Of a DNA stretch of 6,925 nt, positions 1 through 6,279 are shown in pieces. Numbering within the stretch: position 1 is the stretch's first letter; each line of letters begins with the position of its first letter. Source of the DNA: Pseudomonadota bacterium. Its GTDB lineage: Bacteria; Pseudomonadota; Gammaproteobacteria; Enterobacterales; Succinivibrionaceae. The notes beneath the pieces were generated by a model. The model made no database searches. It saw only the letters and a list, made by a program, of their open reading frames with translations, and was not told the origin of the DNA. The translations under genes were made by a program, and so were the position numbers. The DNA lies in NCBI GenBank assembly GCA_023460615.1, contig JAEWPL010000008.1, positions 1-6,925 on the forward strand. The letters are read 5' to 3'.

Positions 1-287
1 CAGTTTTTTGTGGCTTCAACTTGATCTCCATTGATGGAGGACTTTAATTTTGCTCCATTTTCTAAGAAGTTTTGTACAGCTTCGCTATTGCCTCTTGTGA
101 TCACAGCATAACCTGCGCTACCTGAAAAGCCTGTTATGTACTTTAATCTTTCCTCATCCTCATTTAATTCGTAGGAAAGATACTCATCGTCATGAGTTAC
201 TATCAGTGCATCTAATTGATCTTCTTCAAGTAGTTCACATAGTCTTTGAATACGTTGATGATAGATACTTTCATTTAGATCTGACAT
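1..287 (-). CDS. Aminopeptidase P-family protein (M24B), N-terminal fragment
   Basis: Only the first 95 codons are in the window; the gene continues past the left edge. Aminopeptidase P enzymes are metallopeptidases that remove an N-terminal residue preceding proline. The visible part is the non-catalytic creatinase-type N-terminal domain: residues 25-42 read LDALIVTHDDEYLSYELN, followed by ERLKYITGFSGSAGYAV (residues 46-62). This matches the family signature ERLxxxTGFTGSAGxAV of the long, roughly 600-residue three-domain enzymes, not the shorter E. coli PepP type. The start is the ATG whose complement is at 285-287, with a weak CGGA Shine-Dalgarno about 8-11 nt upstream. The usual FVDGRY strand, which normally follows the GSAG strand closely, has not appeared by residue 95, suggesting an insertion after AVIT. 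The catalytic metal ligands lie outside the window. The gene diverges from opdA, another peptidase gene. Family assignment is fairly sure; the exact substrate is not known. Confidence 0.85.
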   Translation of the reverse strand, partial: MSDLNESIYHQRIQRLCELLEEDQLDALIVTHDDEYLSYELNEDEERLKYITGFSGSAGYAVITRGNSEAVQNFLENGAKLKSSINGDQVEATKN

Positions 288-341
288 AAAAAATTCCGTT
301 ATTTTAGCTGTAACTAACTGTTTTTTATTGAATATGTCGCT

Positions 342-438
342 ATTTTACAATACTAATGACGCTTTTACATACTTTATTTAAACCTGAAAAAATCATTCTT
401 ATCATAGGCGTTTTTTATTCTCTAAAATATTGTAAAAT
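342..438. repeat. 11-bp inverted repeat in the divergent aminopeptidase/opdA promoter region
   Basis: ATTTTACAATA at 342-352 is the exact reverse complement of TATTGTAAAAT at 428-438. The arms are 75 bp apart within the 184-bp region separating the two divergent starts. Each arm contains TAAAAT oriented toward its own gene (minus strand 342-347, plus strand 433-438), one mismatch from the -10 consensus. The arms end 54 nt from the aminopeptidase start and 33 nt from the opdA start. They may therefore be mirrored -10 regions or a pair of regulator sites. No good -35 hexamer is visible at 16-18 bp from either. Apart from this repeat and the ribosome-binding sites I see nothing else in 288-471. 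Confidence 0.5.
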
Positions 439-461
439 CGAAATTAGTTTAAGCTTATTTT

Positions 462-466
462 AAGGA
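462..466 (+). promoter_or_regulatory. Shine-Dalgarno of opdA
   Basis: AAGGA is followed by a 5-nt spacer (TCATT) and the ATG at 472. It is a good match to the 16S rRNA tail at suitable spacing and supports the chosen start. Confidence 0.8.
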
Positions 467-471
467 TCATT

Positions 472-2520
472 ATGTCTAAAAATCCATTATTAGATTATTC
501 AGGTATGCCTGAGTTTTCAGCAATTAAACCTGAGCATGTAAAAGAAGCGGTTACTATTGCAATCAATAAGTGCAGACAAGTAATTGAAGAAGTTTCTTCA
601 AAATATAAAGAAGATCCTACTTGGGATAATACTATTGCTCAAGTAGAAGAGGCAGATGACAGATTATCTAAAGTATGGTCTGTAGTCTCTCATTTAAATT
701 CAGTAAATAACACTCCAGAGCTTCGCACTGTACACGATGAGTGTTTACCTTTATTATCAGAGTTTAGCTCTTGGGCAGGTCAATATAAGCCTTACTTTGA
801 GATTTTAAAAAAGATTGAGACCTCAGATGCTTTTGGTCGTTTATCTCTACCACAGCAAAAAGCAATAAAAAATTCTTTAAGAGACTTTAAGTTAAGTGGT
901 ATTGATTTACCTCCTGAAGATCAGAAAAAATACACTCAAATCGTATCAAGACTATCAGAATTACAGTCTAAGTTTTCTAACAACGTATTAGATGCAACCC
1001 ACGGTTTTACTTTACATATCACTGATAAAGAAAAGCTAAAAGGATTGCCAGAAGGTGCGATTAAACTTGCCTTAAGTGAAGCTCAAAATCAGAAAAAAGA
1101 TGGGTATATTTTTACTTTAGAGATGCCATCTTACCTTCCATTTATGACCTATTGTGAAGATAGACAATTGCGTGAGCAAATGTATGTAGCTTACAACACT
1201 AGATCTTCAGATGTAGGTCCAAATGCCGGTAAATGGGACAACGCTCCTATTATGGAGGAGATCTTAAAGTTACGTGATGAAGAAGCAAAGTTATTAGGCT
1301 TTAAATCTTATGCTCACTTATCTTTAGCAACTAAGATGGCAGATACTCCAGAAACTGTTGTTTCATTTTTGGAGGATTTAGCTAAAAAATCCTTAAAACA
1401 AGGTAAAAAAGAAATTCAAGCTTTACAAGAATATGCTAAAAGCAAAGGCTGTGATCAATTACAGCCTTGGGATTTAGCTTACTATTCAGAAAAATTACGT
1501 CAGGAGAAATATGCATTCTCAGAAGAAGAGTTAAGACCATATTTCCCTGAGAATAAAGTAATCGAAGGCATGTTTGAGTGTGCTCACCGTTTATATGGCA
1601 TCAGCTTAAAGCAAAGATTTGGTGTTGACGTTTGGAATGAAAATGTTAAATGCTTTGATGTCTATGAGGATAAGTTCGGCTCTCGCATTGGTTCATTGTT
1701 TATGGATCTTTATGCAAGACCTGGTAAAAATGGTGGTGCATGGATGGATGAGTGTTTAACTCGTCGCTACCGTTTTGATGGTGTACTACAGTTACCTGTA
1801 GCTTATTTAATTTGCAATTTCTCAAGACCTGTAAATTCAGATGTTTCCTTACTCACTCATGATGAAGTTGTAACTTTATTCCATGAGTTTGGTCATACCT
1901 TAAATCAATTATTAACTAAGATTGATATTTCTGATGTTTCAGGTATCAATGGTGTACCATGGGATGCTGTGGAATTACCAAGTCAATTTAATGAGAACTT
2001 TGCTTGGCAAAATGAGGTATTACAATTCTTATCTTCAAATGTAAAAACTCATAAACCACTTCCAAAAGAGAAGTTAGAAGCTTTACTTGCTGCTAAGAAC
2101 TTCCAATCAGCTATGGCAATGCTACGTCAGATTGAATTTGCTTTATTCGATTTTAGAATTCACCTTGAATATGATAAAGCAAAGGGCGGTAGAATTTTTG
2201 AGATTTTAAATGAAGTTAAAAAGGAAGTTGCAGTAACTCCTCAGTTTAAAGATGCTCGCTTCCCTAATAATTTTACTCATATCTTTGCAGGTGGCTATGC
2301 AGCAGGTTATTACAGCTATAAGTGGGCTGAAGTATTAGCTGCCGATGCTTTCTCTTTATTTGAAGAAAAAGGTATTTTCAATCGTGAGGTTGGTAAGTCT
2401 TTTGAAGAGTTAATCCTAGCTTGTGGTGGCGCAAGTGATCCGATGAAGAACTTTGAAGAGTTTAGAGGCAGAAAACCTAGTGTTGATGCTTTAATTAAAC
2501 AATCTGGTATTGAAAACTAG
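472..2520 (+). CDS. opdA: Oligopeptidase A (M3 zinc metallopeptidase)
   Basis: Cytosolic zinc endopeptidase (also called prlC) that degrades short peptides, including cleaved signal peptides, downstream of the ATP-dependent proteases. The 682 residues match the usual length (about 680 in E. coli). The zinc site is complete: HEFGH at residues 471-475 supplies two His ligands and the catalytic Glu472, and the third ligand is E501 in the DAVELPSQF stretch. The substrate-binding loop near residues 603-616 (H603, the GGYAAGYYSY segment, Y609, Y613, Y616) is intact, as is the C-terminal FRGRxPxxDAL motif. One small departure is NENF at 507-510, where the E. coli enzyme has MENW just after the zinc glutamate. 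The N-terminal half is the helical M3 domain. The ATG at 472 is preceded by a good Shine-Dalgarno. The gene diverges from another peptidase gene and is closed by a hairpin. In E. coli opdA is followed by rsmJ; here it is not. Identification is firm. Confidence 0.97.
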   Translation: MSKNPLLDYSGMPEFSAIKPEHVKEAVTIAINKCRQVIEEVSSKYKEDPTWDNTIAQVEEADDRLSKVWSVVSHLNSVNNTPELRTVHDECLPLLSEFSSWAGQYKPYFEILKKIETSDAFGRLSLPQQKAIKNSLRDFKLSGIDLPPEDQKKYTQIVSRLSELQSKFSNNVLDATHGFTLHITDKEKLKGLPEGAIKLALSEAQNQKKDGYIFTLEMPSYLPFMTYCEDRQLREQMYVAYNTRSSDVGPNAGKWDNAPIMEEILKLRDEEAKLLGFKSYAHLSLATKMADTPETVVSFLEDLAKKSLKQGKKEIQALQEYAKSKGCDQLQPWDLAYYSEKLRQEKYAFSEEELRPYFPENKVIEGMFECAHRLYGISLKQRFGVDVWNENVKCFDVYEDKFGSRIGSLFMDLYARPGKNGGAWMDECLTRRYRFDGVLQLPVAYLICNFSRPVNSDVSLLTHDEVVTLFHEFGHTLNQLLTKIDISDVSGINGVPWDAVELPSQFNENFAWQNEVLQFLSSNVKTHKPLPKEKLEALLAAKNFQSAMAMLRQIEFALFDFRIHLEYDKAKGGRIFEILNEVKKEVAVTPQFKDARFPNNFTHIFAGGYAAGYYSYKWAEVLAADAFSLFEEKGIFNREVGKSFEELILACGGASDPMKNFEEFRGRKPSVDALIKQSGIEN

Positions 2521-2527
2521 TTAATTT

Positions 2528-2551
2528 ATCAGGAGCCTTTTGGCTCCTGAT
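2528..2551 (+). terminator. Perfect 10-bp hairpin after opdA, without a U-tract
   Basis: ATCAGGAGCC (2528-2537) and GGCTCCTGAT (2542-2551) pair perfectly around a TTTT loop, 7 nt after the opdA stop codon. The position and GC-rich stem fit a 3'-end structure. The bases after the stem (GTCAAGTAAG) contain no run of T, so it is not a classical intrinsic terminator. It may stabilise the opdA mRNA 3' end or permit readthrough into the next gene. Confidence 0.6.
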
Positions 2552-2560
2552 GTCAAGTAA

Positions 2561-2587
2561 GATAATTACAATAAATATTACAGGTAT
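2561..2587 (+). promoter_or_regulatory. Possible weak promoter and weak Shine-Dalgarno before the 179-residue gene
   Basis: Two overlapping -10-like hexamers, GATAAT (2561-2566) and TACAAT (2567-2572), each match TATAAT at five of six positions. Neither has a convincing -35. The only ribosome-binding candidate is AGG at 2582-2584, just 3 nt before the ATG. The gene may instead be reached by readthrough from opdA. Confidence 0.25.
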
Positions 2588-3127
2588 ATGAATATAAAAA
2601 AAATTATTTTGTCACTGCTTCTTGCACTGTCTTTTAGTGCTTATAGTTCTCCAAAAAATGTTGTGTTAGGTGAGTTTGAAATAGGTGCAACTACAAAAGA
2701 TCAAGCTGTTCAAATACTTGAGAACCGTAATTGCTCTTTTTCAGATAATGATTACCTATTAAGAGTTGATAACGGTTGTTACAATTTACCTAGTGTGAAA
2801 AATATTACTATTAAGTTCTATTCAGATACTAAGACTTTAGCTGCCGTATATATCAGCTATCGTAAAAGTATGGATGGTAATGAATTTAAGTCTTACTACA
2901 ACACTATCAAAAAGAAGTATGGTAAGCCTTCTAAGTTAAAAAATCCTTTTGTAGGAGACCATTATGCTCTATGGAAAGGAAAAACTATTGTAGTTGAAAT
3001 TGACGAGCCTCATTTGAGTTTTGATGCTACGGTATCTTATTTAGAAAGAAACTTGTATGATTCCATCATCAAGAGTCAGAAAGCTAAAGAGAACAAAAAC
3101 TCTCAAGATTTAAATGAGCTTTTATAA
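2588..3127 (+). CDS. Exported protein of unknown function with signal peptide
   Basis: I do not recognise this 179-residue protein. It begins with a clear Sec signal peptide: a short basic n-region (K4, K5), a hydrophobic core IILSLLLALSF, and a likely signal peptidase I site after AYS (residues 18-20). No lipobox cysteine is present, so it is probably soluble in the periplasm. The mature part is mostly predicted beta strand and turn. It starts VVLGEFEIGATTKDQAVQIL, reminiscent of small periplasmic BamE-like folds in which a Gly-x-Thr/Ser turn leads into a helix, but this resemblance is weak. C49 and C64 are the only cysteines in the mature chain and could form a disulfide. An aromatic stretch with KKYGKP (109-114) and ALWKGKTIVVEI (127-138) follows, then a charged Lys/Glu/Asn tail from about residue 162. 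It lies between the opdA hairpin and the convergent rnb gene. The start is supported by the signal peptide rather than by its poor ribosome-binding site. Confidence 0.8.
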   Translation: MNIKKIILSLLLALSFSAYSSPKNVVLGEFEIGATTKDQAVQILENRNCSFSDNDYLLRVDNGCYNLPSVKNITIKFYSDTKTLAAVYISYRKSMDGNEFKSYYNTIKKKYGKPSKLKNPFVGDHYALWKGKTIVVEIDEPHLSFDATVSYLERNLYDSIIKSQKAKENKNSQDLNELL

Positions 3128-3143
3128 GGCTTGAACTAAATTT

Positions 3144-3173
3144 CTCGGCTTTGAGTGACTGTTCAAAGCCGAG
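3144..3173. terminator. Shared hairpin between the convergent 179-residue gene and rnb
   Basis: CTCGGCTTTGA (3144-3154) pairs perfectly with TCAAAGCCGAG (3163-3173) around an 8-nt loop. It lies 16 nt after the plus-strand stop and 7 nt after the minus-strand rnb stop, so it can serve both transcripts. Neither side carries a strong U-tract (TTCTAG on plus, AAATTTAG on minus). Its place between convergent stops still makes a bidirectional terminator or mRNA end-protecting structure the most likely role. Confidence 0.7.
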
Positions 3174-3180
3174 TTCTAGT

Positions 3181-5190
3181 TTAACGGCGATTTGGTCTGT
3201 TTCCGCCACGCTTTAAGGTTGCAGGATCTGGTAGGATAAGACCACCAAAAGGTTCACAAGGAGCACCGACAATTGATCTAGTTTCCTTGTTTACTTCCAC
3301 AATTCTAACCTTTAGTTTATCTCCTAAGCGTTTTACAACGTTGCCTTTTACTAAAGCTTCACCTGTATCAGAGGCTAGTACTAAATCCTCTTTACTTGAG
3401 CTTATATAGGAGAAAGGTATAAATACCATAGCGCCATTCTCTTCAAGAATTACTTTCATACCACCTCTGGTGATATCAAAGATTTTAGCTTCAAAGCTAG
3501 TCTTCTTTTCAATATCTGGCTCTAAGAAGTCTACATATAACCAGTCACGAACGTCTCTTTCAGCCATTCTATTAGTGCGTCTAGCTTCATTCATAACCTT
3601 TAACAGAGCTTCATCAGGTAGAGTAGGATGTGCTGTATGCACAATGATAGCTTTTAGTAAGCGATGATTTACCATATCACCATACTTTCTAATTGGAGAA
3701 GTCCAAGTAGCATAGTTTTCTACGCCTAGGGCATAGTGAGGTCCTGGTTGAATTCCGATTTCAGAATATTCTTGAAGTTTTCTAATACGGCTATCTAGGT
3801 AGTCGTTATCATTGCTTATAGCAAATCTTCTGATAGCGTTATACTCTTCTAGAGTATCTAGCTTATCTTCTTGATATGGGCATTTTTCTTTGATTAAAAG
3901 CTGGATAATATCCTTCTTCTTTTGCATATCAAAGCCACGATGGATATTGAAGATACCGCTATTTAATTTAGTTGCTAAATAGTCACCAGCTGCAATGTTT
4001 GAAACAATCATTGCTTCCTCAACTATTTGATTTGCAATTCTGCGTCTGTTTACTTGAATGTAATCTAAAGAACCATCTTCTTTTAATACAAACTCGTAAT
4101 CAGGGTTATTTTTAAAGGTTGCAGCATGAGTAGAGCGATATTGATCTCTTACTTTAGTAAATTCTACTAAGTTATCTAAGATTTCTTTAATTTGCTCAGT
4201 TGGTTTAAAGGTTGCACCTTCTACCCCTTCAAGATAATCAGATACTTCGTTGTAAACTAACTTGCCATGGGACTTGATAGTAGCAAGCATAAAAGTAGTC
4301 TTATCTTTTAGAAGTTCACCATCTTTTGTTACAGTCATGATGCCAACTAAAGCTGGTCTATTCTCATTTGGTCTTAAAGAGCACAAATTGTCAGATAAAA
4401 CTCTAGGTAGCATAGGAATGTCTTTTCCTGGTAAATAAATAGAAAAGGCTCTTGAGGCTGCTATCTTATTAAACTCTGAGTCTTCTTGAATGTAACCTGT
4501 AGGATCAGCAATAGCTGTATAAAGTAGGAAGTTGTCGCCATCCTTTTTTACATACAAAGCATCATCCATATCTTCAGTATGAGCTGAATCGATGGTAACA
4601 AAAGGAATATCTGTTAAATCTTCATGGACAAGGTTATTCTCAAGATATTCAAAGTCTTGATCTTGAGGTTCTTGAATTGGTAAGTCGTATTTCCTCAAGC
4701 TTACAAGCCAAGGAGCTTTAGGATCGTTACGCTTACAAATTAACTCATCTACTGTAGCTCTAAAATTGTTTTTATTTAAAGCATGAGCAGTTAAATTACA
4801 GATAACCCAATCTCCATTTTGTAGGGCAACTTTTTTATCAGTACGGTGATCATCTGCTTGGAATTTAATGTTAATGCTTGGATGATCGGGGATGATATTA
4901 AGTTTTCCTTGGATAAATAGAATTTTGGCAACAAATCTTTTTAGGTAAGGTTCAACTAGTTTTTCTGGAATAGCTCTAGATTTGCCGGTACTATCTGTTT
5001 CAATTACAGCCACAATGCGGTCACCGTTGACCACTTTTTTCATATCATTGGGGCTAATAAAATAAGAATCTCTATCTACTTCTAAAAAACCAAAACCACG
5101 GTCTGAAGCTTTTACAAAACCTTCTTTTTTGATTTTTTCTTTTTCAAAAGTATTTTTTAATTGACGTAAGGCTGGATCGTCAAATAGCAT
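3181..5190 (-). CDS. rnb: Exoribonuclease II (RNase II)
   Basis: Processive 3'-to-5' hydrolytic exonuclease that degrades single-stranded RNA to short oligonucleotides, contributing to mRNA turnover. The 669-residue chain shows the RNase II layout: two N-terminal cold-shock domains (about residues 20-165), the catalytic RNB domain (about 190-555) and a C-terminal S1 domain (about 562-645). The four Mg2+-binding aspartates D201, D207, D209 and D210 sit in TIDSAHTEDMDDA at the same numbers as in E. coli. Y252 in IYLPG, R501 in SPIRKYGD and E544 in MAERDV match the residues that set product size and cleavage. The N-terminal LRQLK, KASDRGFGFLEVD and LVEPYLKRFVAKI segments resemble RNase II rather than RNase R. 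Unlike the E. coli protein (644 residues), about 23 residues follow the S1 domain, ending in a basic, glycine-rich tail (LKRGGNRPNRR). The start has a GGAG Shine-Dalgarno at 5197-5200 with 6-nt spacing. The gene is monocistronic and convergent with its downstream neighbour. Confidence 0.97.
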   Translation of the reverse strand: MLFDDPALRQLKNTFEKEKIKKEGFVKASDRGFGFLEVDRDSYFISPNDMKKVVNGDRIVAVIETDSTGKSRAIPEKLVEPYLKRFVAKILFIQGKLNIIPDHPSINIKFQADDHRTDKKVALQNGDWVICNLTAHALNKNNFRATVDELICKRNDPKAPWLVSLRKYDLPIQEPQDQDFEYLENNLVHEDLTDIPFVTIDSAHTEDMDDALYVKKDGDNFLLYTAIADPTGYIQEDSEFNKIAASRAFSIYLPGKDIPMLPRVLSDNLCSLRPNENRPALVGIMTVTKDGELLKDKTTFMLATIKSHGKLVYNEVSDYLEGVEGATFKPTEQIKEILDNLVEFTKVRDQYRSTHAATFKNNPDYEFVLKEDGSLDYIQVNRRRIANQIVEEAMIVSNIAAGDYLATKLNSGIFNIHRGFDMQKKKDIIQLLIKEKCPYQEDKLDTLEEYNAIRRFAISNDNDYLDSRIRKLQEYSEIGIQPGPHYALGVENYATWTSPIRKYGDMVNHRLLKAIIVHTAHPTLPDEALLKVMNEARRTNRMAERDVRDWLYVDFLEPDIEKKTSFEAKIFDITRGGMKVILEENGAMVFIPFSYISSSKEDLVLASDTGEALVKGNVVKRLGDKLKVRIVEVNKETRSIVGAPCEPFGGLILPDPATLKRGGNRPNRR

Positions 5191-5196
5191 TTGTAA

Positions 5197-5200
5197 CTCC
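5197..5200 (-). promoter_or_regulatory. Shine-Dalgarno of rnb
   Basis: On the minus strand GGAG is followed by TTACAA and the ATG ending at 5190. The 6-nt spacing is good and supports the start. Confidence 0.8.
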
Positions 5201-5222
5201 GAGTTTAGTATAAATCATGCAA

Positions 5223-5275
5223 ATTATACCTTTTGCAAAAGTGAGTTTGCGCTAATTTTTAAAAAATCTCAAAAA
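5223..5275 (-). promoter_or_regulatory. rnb promoter with adjacent 12-bp palindrome
   Basis: The minus strand carries a perfect -10 hexamer TATAAT (5223-5228), 32 nt before the rnb start codon. The -35 position at 17-bp spacing reads CGCAAA (5246-5251), a poor match. Upstream of it lie long A/T tracts (about 5253-5280) in the place of an UP element. CTTTTGCAAAAG at 5230-5241 is a perfect 12-bp palindrome lying within the -35/-10 spacer, where a bound regulator would block polymerase. The promoter call rests mainly on the -10 and its location. Confidence 0.55.
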
Positions 5276-5291
5276 AAAGATGTTTTTCAAT

Positions 5292-5330
5292 TAAAATACA
5301 TATGTTTTAGCAGAATGCTTTGATATAAAA
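5292..5330 (+). promoter_or_regulatory. Candidate promoter elements before the menA-like operon; no Shine-Dalgarno
   Basis: TAAAAT at 5292-5297 could be a -10 giving a leader of about 27 nt. A better extended -10, TGATATAAA (5321-5329), directly abuts the ATG at 5331, but a transcript from it would begin at about 5336, inside the reading frame. No purine-rich ribosome-binding site precedes the ATG; the bases just before it are ATATAAAA. The true start of transcription cannot be decided from sequence alone. Confidence 0.35.
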
Positions 5331-6269
5331 ATGAAAAACTTTGTAAAACTAAACTCAAGATATATCTCCTTACTTTTTGCTTTTTCTAACTGCTTAGTAG
5401 GCTGTGCCCTAGGTTTTTACTATGGTGAGGTATCAGCAAAAACTGTTATTGTAGCTTTGAGTATTATCCTTGCTGGCATTGGGATTCAAGCTTTATGTAA
5501 TTATTCAATTTCTTATTCAAGAGCTTACCAAAAGCATCGTCAGGAGAAAAAACAAGGAATTATTGCCCCTATTATGATAGGTGGTTTATCTTTAACCGCT
5601 CTTCGAAAAAGAATGGCAGTAGTAACCCTTTTAACAGCTATATTTGGTGGTATTTCCATCTACCTAGCTATGGGTAGCAATATCCAAACTCTATCTTGGT
5701 TTATTTTTATTAGTGTAGTGTGTTTGCTATTAACTTCAGTATTTTCTATAAACACAGAAAATATTTACGAGAACATTAGCGCTCATGTAATATTTTTCTT
5801 CTTTTCGTTTGCCTCTGTAATTGGTACTCAATTACTCATTTTATGCGCATCTCACTATGTAGTGGATTTATACCCTGACACCATCTTTATTAGTTTAAGT
5901 GCAGGTATTAGTTCCTTGATGGTGCTATTTGTCAGAAGTTTAAGAACTAAGTACCGTTACCACAAGCTATTCCGCTATAAACTTGCCAAAATTATTAAAT
6001 ATGAACTATCTACTGTTTATATAATAGGTTTATTTGTAGGTTATGTTATTTTGTCGGTTACAGCCTGTATCACTTCCCATAAAGCTATAGAGGTAGTCTT
6101 TATTGTGGCAGGTTATATTCCGATGATTTATTTAATTTACAAAATTGTTAAATTTAAAGATACAAATAATCGACTAAAGCTACGTTTAGAACAACTAATG
6201 GCTTGTTGTTGTATCAATAATTTTGTATGGATTTTAATTTTAATTGCAGACTATTGTTTGTATTTATAA
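5331..6269 (+). CDS. MenA-like UbiA-fold membrane protein lacking catalytic aspartates
   Basis: A 312-residue polytopic membrane protein with about nine hydrophobic segments (roughly 12-32, 36-56, 95-114, 118-140, 150-172, 182-202, 227-247, 252-270, 292-312), the layout and length of MenA (308 in E. coli). It aligns with the MenA encoded just downstream without gaps over 215 residues, with about 84 identities by hand count. Strong matches include NCxVGCxLGFYYG (20-32) and PDT (182-184). The catalytic motifs are gone. MenA D60, D61 and D64 are I60, S61 and R64 here; D206, D210 and R211 are T206, Y210 and H211; D151 is A151. The two cytosolic loops are instead rich in Lys, Arg and His (64-74 and 205-223). 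Prenyl transfer by the usual Mg2+-dependent route is therefore unlikely. The frame is uninterrupted, arguing for a retained role, perhaps as partner or regulator of MenA; this is inference. An unusual CCC occurs at 292-294. The start is chosen because its N-terminus aligns with that of MenA; no other start codon lies nearby. Confidence 0.88.
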   Translation: MKNFVKLNSRYISLLFAFSNCLVGCALGFYYGEVSAKTVIVALSIILAGIGIQALCNYSISYSRAYQKHRQEKKQGIIAPIMIGGLSLTALRKRMAVVTLLTAIFGGISIYLAMGSNIQTLSWFIFISVVCLLLTSVFSINTENIYENISAHVIFFFFSFASVIGTQLLILCASHYVVDLYPDTIFISLSAGISSLMVLFVRSLRTKYRYHKLFRYKLAKIIKYELSTVYIIGLFVGYVILSVTACITSHKAIEVVFIVAGYIPMIYLIYKIVKFKDTNNRLKLRLEQLMACCCINNFVWILILIADYCLYL

Positions 6270-6271
6270 GG
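6267..6271 (+). promoter_or_regulatory. Shine-Dalgarno of menA overlapping the upstream stop codon
   Basis: TAAGG contains the TAA stop of the MenA-like gene and forms the menA ribosome-binding site, 8 nt before the ATG at 6280. A ribosome terminating on the first gene would be at the menA start, which points to translational coupling. Confidence 0.7.
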
Positions 6272-6279
6272 TTTAGATA

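Noticed and set aside
288..471. Small RNA gene or riboswitch in the aminopeptidase/opdA intergenic region
   Set aside because: No extended stem-loop series, conserved aptamer-like motif or terminator was visible; only the inverted repeat and ribosome-binding sites could be supported.
3470..3667. 65-residue plus-strand open reading frame
   Set aside because: It lies entirely inside rnb on the opposite strand, has no ribosome-binding site and no recognisable features; it is a shadow of the real gene.
5256..5280. A/T tracts (TTTTTAAAAA and a run of eight A) as a terminator or origin element
   Set aside because: There is no GC-rich stem before the tract and no repeat array or DnaA-type box nearby; an UP-element or intrinsic curvature role for the flanking promoters is simpler.
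5302..5323. Two two-codon upstream frames (ATG TTT TAG and ATG CTT TGA) as a regulatory leader peptide
   Set aside because: Such short frames are frequent by chance in AT-rich DNA, neither has a ribosome-binding site, and it is unknown whether they are transcribed. They are mentioned only in passing.
5331..6269. Treating the first gene of the pair as a decaying menA pseudogene
   Set aside because: The frame is uninterrupted, the length is normal, membrane segments and many structural residues match MenA, and there are no indels over 215 residues. Neutral decay at this divergence would be expected to leave stops or frameshifts.
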